The position numbers and the translations under genes were made by a program. A model generated the notes under the pieces. That model saw only the letters and a program-made list of their open reading frames with translations, made no database searches and was not told the origin of the DNA. Source: Chloroflexota bacterium (lineage in GTDB: Bacteria; Chloroflexota; UBA6077). Taken from it: a stretch of 6,078 nt of DNA. Shown piece after piece: positions 4,410-6,078 of the stretch. How positions within the stretch are numbered: the stretch's first letter is position 1; the number at the start of each line of letters is the position of its first letter. The stretch lies in assembly GCA_021788565.1 (NCBI GenBank), contig JAJYKO010000376.1, positions 1-6,078 on the forward strand, read 5' to 3'.

Positions 4410-6078
4410 ATGTACCAGCAGTCACAGAAGAATGCCCGATCGCTATATCACCGCTGGCGCTCCAGCAGCTTCTCCGAGGTGGTGGCGCAGGACCACGTCA
4501 CCAGAACACTCCGGAATGCCGTTGCGCGGGGCAAAATCGTGCACGCCTATCTGTTCTGCGGGCCGCGCGGCACGGGAAAGACCAGCACCGCGCGGATCCT
4601 GGCCAAGGCCGTGAACTGCCTGGATCCGCAGGATGGCGAGCCGTGCAACCGCTGCGCGTCCTGTGTCGCCATGAACGAGGGTCGGGCGATCGATCTGATA
4701 GAGATCGATGCGGCATCCAATCGAGGTATCGACGACGCGCGCGAGCTAAGGGACAAGATCAAGTTCTCCCCGGGGGAGTCGCGCTACAAGGTTTACATAA
4801 TCGATGAGGCCCACATGCTCACTTCCGAGGCCTCCAACGCTTTGCTTAAGACGTTGGAAGAACCTCCAGAGCATGCCATCCTGATCCTGGCGACGACCGA
4901 GTCCCACAAGATTCTTCCCACCATTCTCTCGCGCTGCCAGCACTTTGACTTCCGCCGCATACCCCTGCAGGCGATCGAGGACCAGCTGCGGATGATATGC
5001 GAGGGTGAGGGGCTGGTCGTAGGAGATGGGGTTCTGGATAGGGTGGCGAGGATGGCAAGGGGCAGCCTGAGAGATGCCGAGAGCCTCCTCGATCAGCTGG
5101 TTGCCTACTGCGGGGACAGGATCGAACTGGATGCAGCTAGAGAGGTGCTGGGCCTCTCCGGAGAGGAGTTGGTTCCGGACCTGGCCGACGCACTCCGAGC
5201 CGGTGACCTTGCCCGCGGATTTCAACTGATCGACGATCTTGCCTCGACGGGGGCGGACCTGCGTCACTTTGCCAGAGAGTTGGTGGATTATCTGCGAGCG
5301 CTCGTCGTGGCCAAGAGCGGCGCGGCCACGAGCATGGCCGAGGAACTTCGTCAAGAAGAGATGGCTCGCCTGAGGGCGTCGTCTGAAGGCTGGAGCTATC
5401 AGCGGCTGCTGGCTGCCATCAAGGCTTTCGGAGAGCTTGATGGCAAGATGAAGCAGGAGTCCTTCGGGCAGGTTCATCTGGAGATGGCGTTCATGGAGGC
5501 GACCGTTCTGGAGGCGCCGGCACTGGGGACGAGCATGCCACTGGCAGGTGCGCAAGCGTTGTCGCCGCTTCCCAACTCGGCGACGCCGCCCGAGGTCGCT
5601 GTCGAGCGGCCTTCAGGTGCGACTTTCGATGAAAGGCCTGGACTTGGTTCGGGAGGCGGAACTAACGACAAGCCGAAGCCGGTGGTTCAATTTCCTGAGT
5701 CGAAGGTTCCTGAACCGATCCAGGGCGAGGAACGCTCGTCGACGGCTAGCTTACCCTTCGATCTGGTGACGGTCAGGTCCCAGTGGCGCAGGGTGGTGTC
5801 GGACGTTGGCGCGTCCGGGGCGAAAGCGATCGCCATGGCCCTGGAGGGCGGCCAGCCGTCGAAAGTCACCGGCGATACCGTGGTCGTCGGCGTGACCGAC
5901 AACCGCCTCTGGCGGAAGACCCTGGAGGCCCCGGGGGCCGCTGACAAGGTTGGATCGGCCCTCGGCGCCATCTTTGGGACGAAAGTTGCGGTGCGGTTCC
6001 AATATGGAGTCAAGATAGCCAGGGAGGCTGTTCCTCCCGAACGAGATGCAGTCGTCGAAGCCGCGGTTAGGGAGTTGG
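4410..6078 (+). CDS. dnaX: DNA polymerase III subunit gamma/tau, 3' partial
   Basis: The frame is open from the ATG at 4410 to the window edge and gives 556 residues with no stop. DnaX is the ATPase of the clamp loader that places the sliding clamp on DNA; the tau form also tethers polymerase cores and helicase. Visible in order are Walker A GPRGTGKTS (51-59), zinc-binding cysteines C70, C79, C82 and C85, Walker B with DEAH (VYIIDEAHML, 128-137), the SRC motif (174-176) after LATTESHKILPTILSRC, and sensor 2 GSLRDAESLLDQL (218-230). The collar domain follows to about residue 368. A Pro/Gly/Ser-rich linker (about 370-447) leads to a tau-type C-terminal domain from residue 448. No A-rich slippery sequence for a gamma-producing frameshift appears in the visible part. 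The N-terminus runs about six residues longer than E. coli DnaX. The gene lies outside the upstream module. I found no clear promoter of its own. Confidence 0.96.
   Translation, partial: MYQQSQKNARSLYHRWRSSSFSEVVAQDHVTRTLRNAVARGKIVHAYLFCGPRGTGKTSTARILAKAVNCLDPQDGEPCNRCASCVAMNEGRAIDLIEIDAASNRGIDDARELRDKIKFSPGESRYKVYIIDEAHMLTSEASNALLKTLEEPPEHAILILATTESHKILPTILSRCQHFDFRRIPLQAIEDQLRMICEGEGLVVGDGVLDRVARMARGSLRDAESLLDQLVAYCGDRIELDAAREVLGLSGEELVPDLADALRAGDLARGFQLIDDLASTGADLRHFARELVDYLRALVVAKSGAATSMAEELRQEEMARLRASSEGWSYQRLLAAIKAFGELDGKMKQESFGQVHLEMAFMEATVLEAPALGTSMPLAGAQALSPLPNSATPPEVAVERPSGATFDERPGLGSGGGTNDKPKPVVQFPESKVPEPIQGEERSSTASLPFDLVTVRSQWRRVVSDVGASGAKAIAMALEGGQPSKVTGDTVVVGVTDNRLWRKTLEAPGAADKVGSALGAIFGTKVAVRFQYGVKIAREAVPPERDAVVEAAVREL

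Noticed and set aside
4746..5555. A 269-codon open frame on the minus strand opposite dnaX
   Set aside because: The + strand carries unambiguous DnaX motifs over the same bases, so this is a compositional shadow.

Overview
The window is GC-rich bacterial chromosome. All supported genes lie on the + strand. The taxon cannot be fixed from sequence alone. The dnaX start (SLYHRWRSSSF) and the several kinds of short intergenic inverted repeats would fit Chloroflexota (Dehalococcoidia-like), but that is a weak inference.

Layout. Positions 1-132 hold the last 43 codons of a probable DUF72 (YecE-like) protein. A good sigma70-type promoter (173-202) precedes a complete IclR-family regulator (235-1020). 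A 282-bp gap follows, with no gene and a composite of three related hairpins (1117-1228). Next come four genes that form a tandemly duplicated two-gene module, here called A1-B1-A2-B2. A1 (1303-2025) and A2 (2819-3544) are paralogous 240/241-residue proteins with an N-terminal 2[4Fe-4S] ferredoxin domain and a distinctive C-terminal domain. B1 (2155-2778) and B2 (3611-4240) are paralogous 207/209-residue proteins with no domain I recognise, but with four conserved cysteines and a TTMCGH ... CxCGIFN signature. A rho-independent terminator (4284-4328), nested in a 159-bp inverted repeat, closes the module. After it starts dnaX (4410 to the window end, incomplete), encoding the clamp-loader/tau subunit of DNA polymerase III.

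How the genes may work together. The A-B-A-B order, the same start sequence in both B genes and the housekeeping dnaX directly downstream indicate a compact system: one regulator plus two copies of an iron-sulfur/partner pair. I infer that each A carries electrons to or with its B partner in a redox enzyme or complex, and that the IclR protein may control the set. No substrate can be read from the sequence. The module is the part of the window most likely to be undescribed biology.

Both A-to-B junctions, the iclR-to-A1 gap and the B2-to-dnaX gap each contain an inverted repeat or stem-loop, and the four are unrelated in sequence. Only the short B1-to-A2 gap lacks one.
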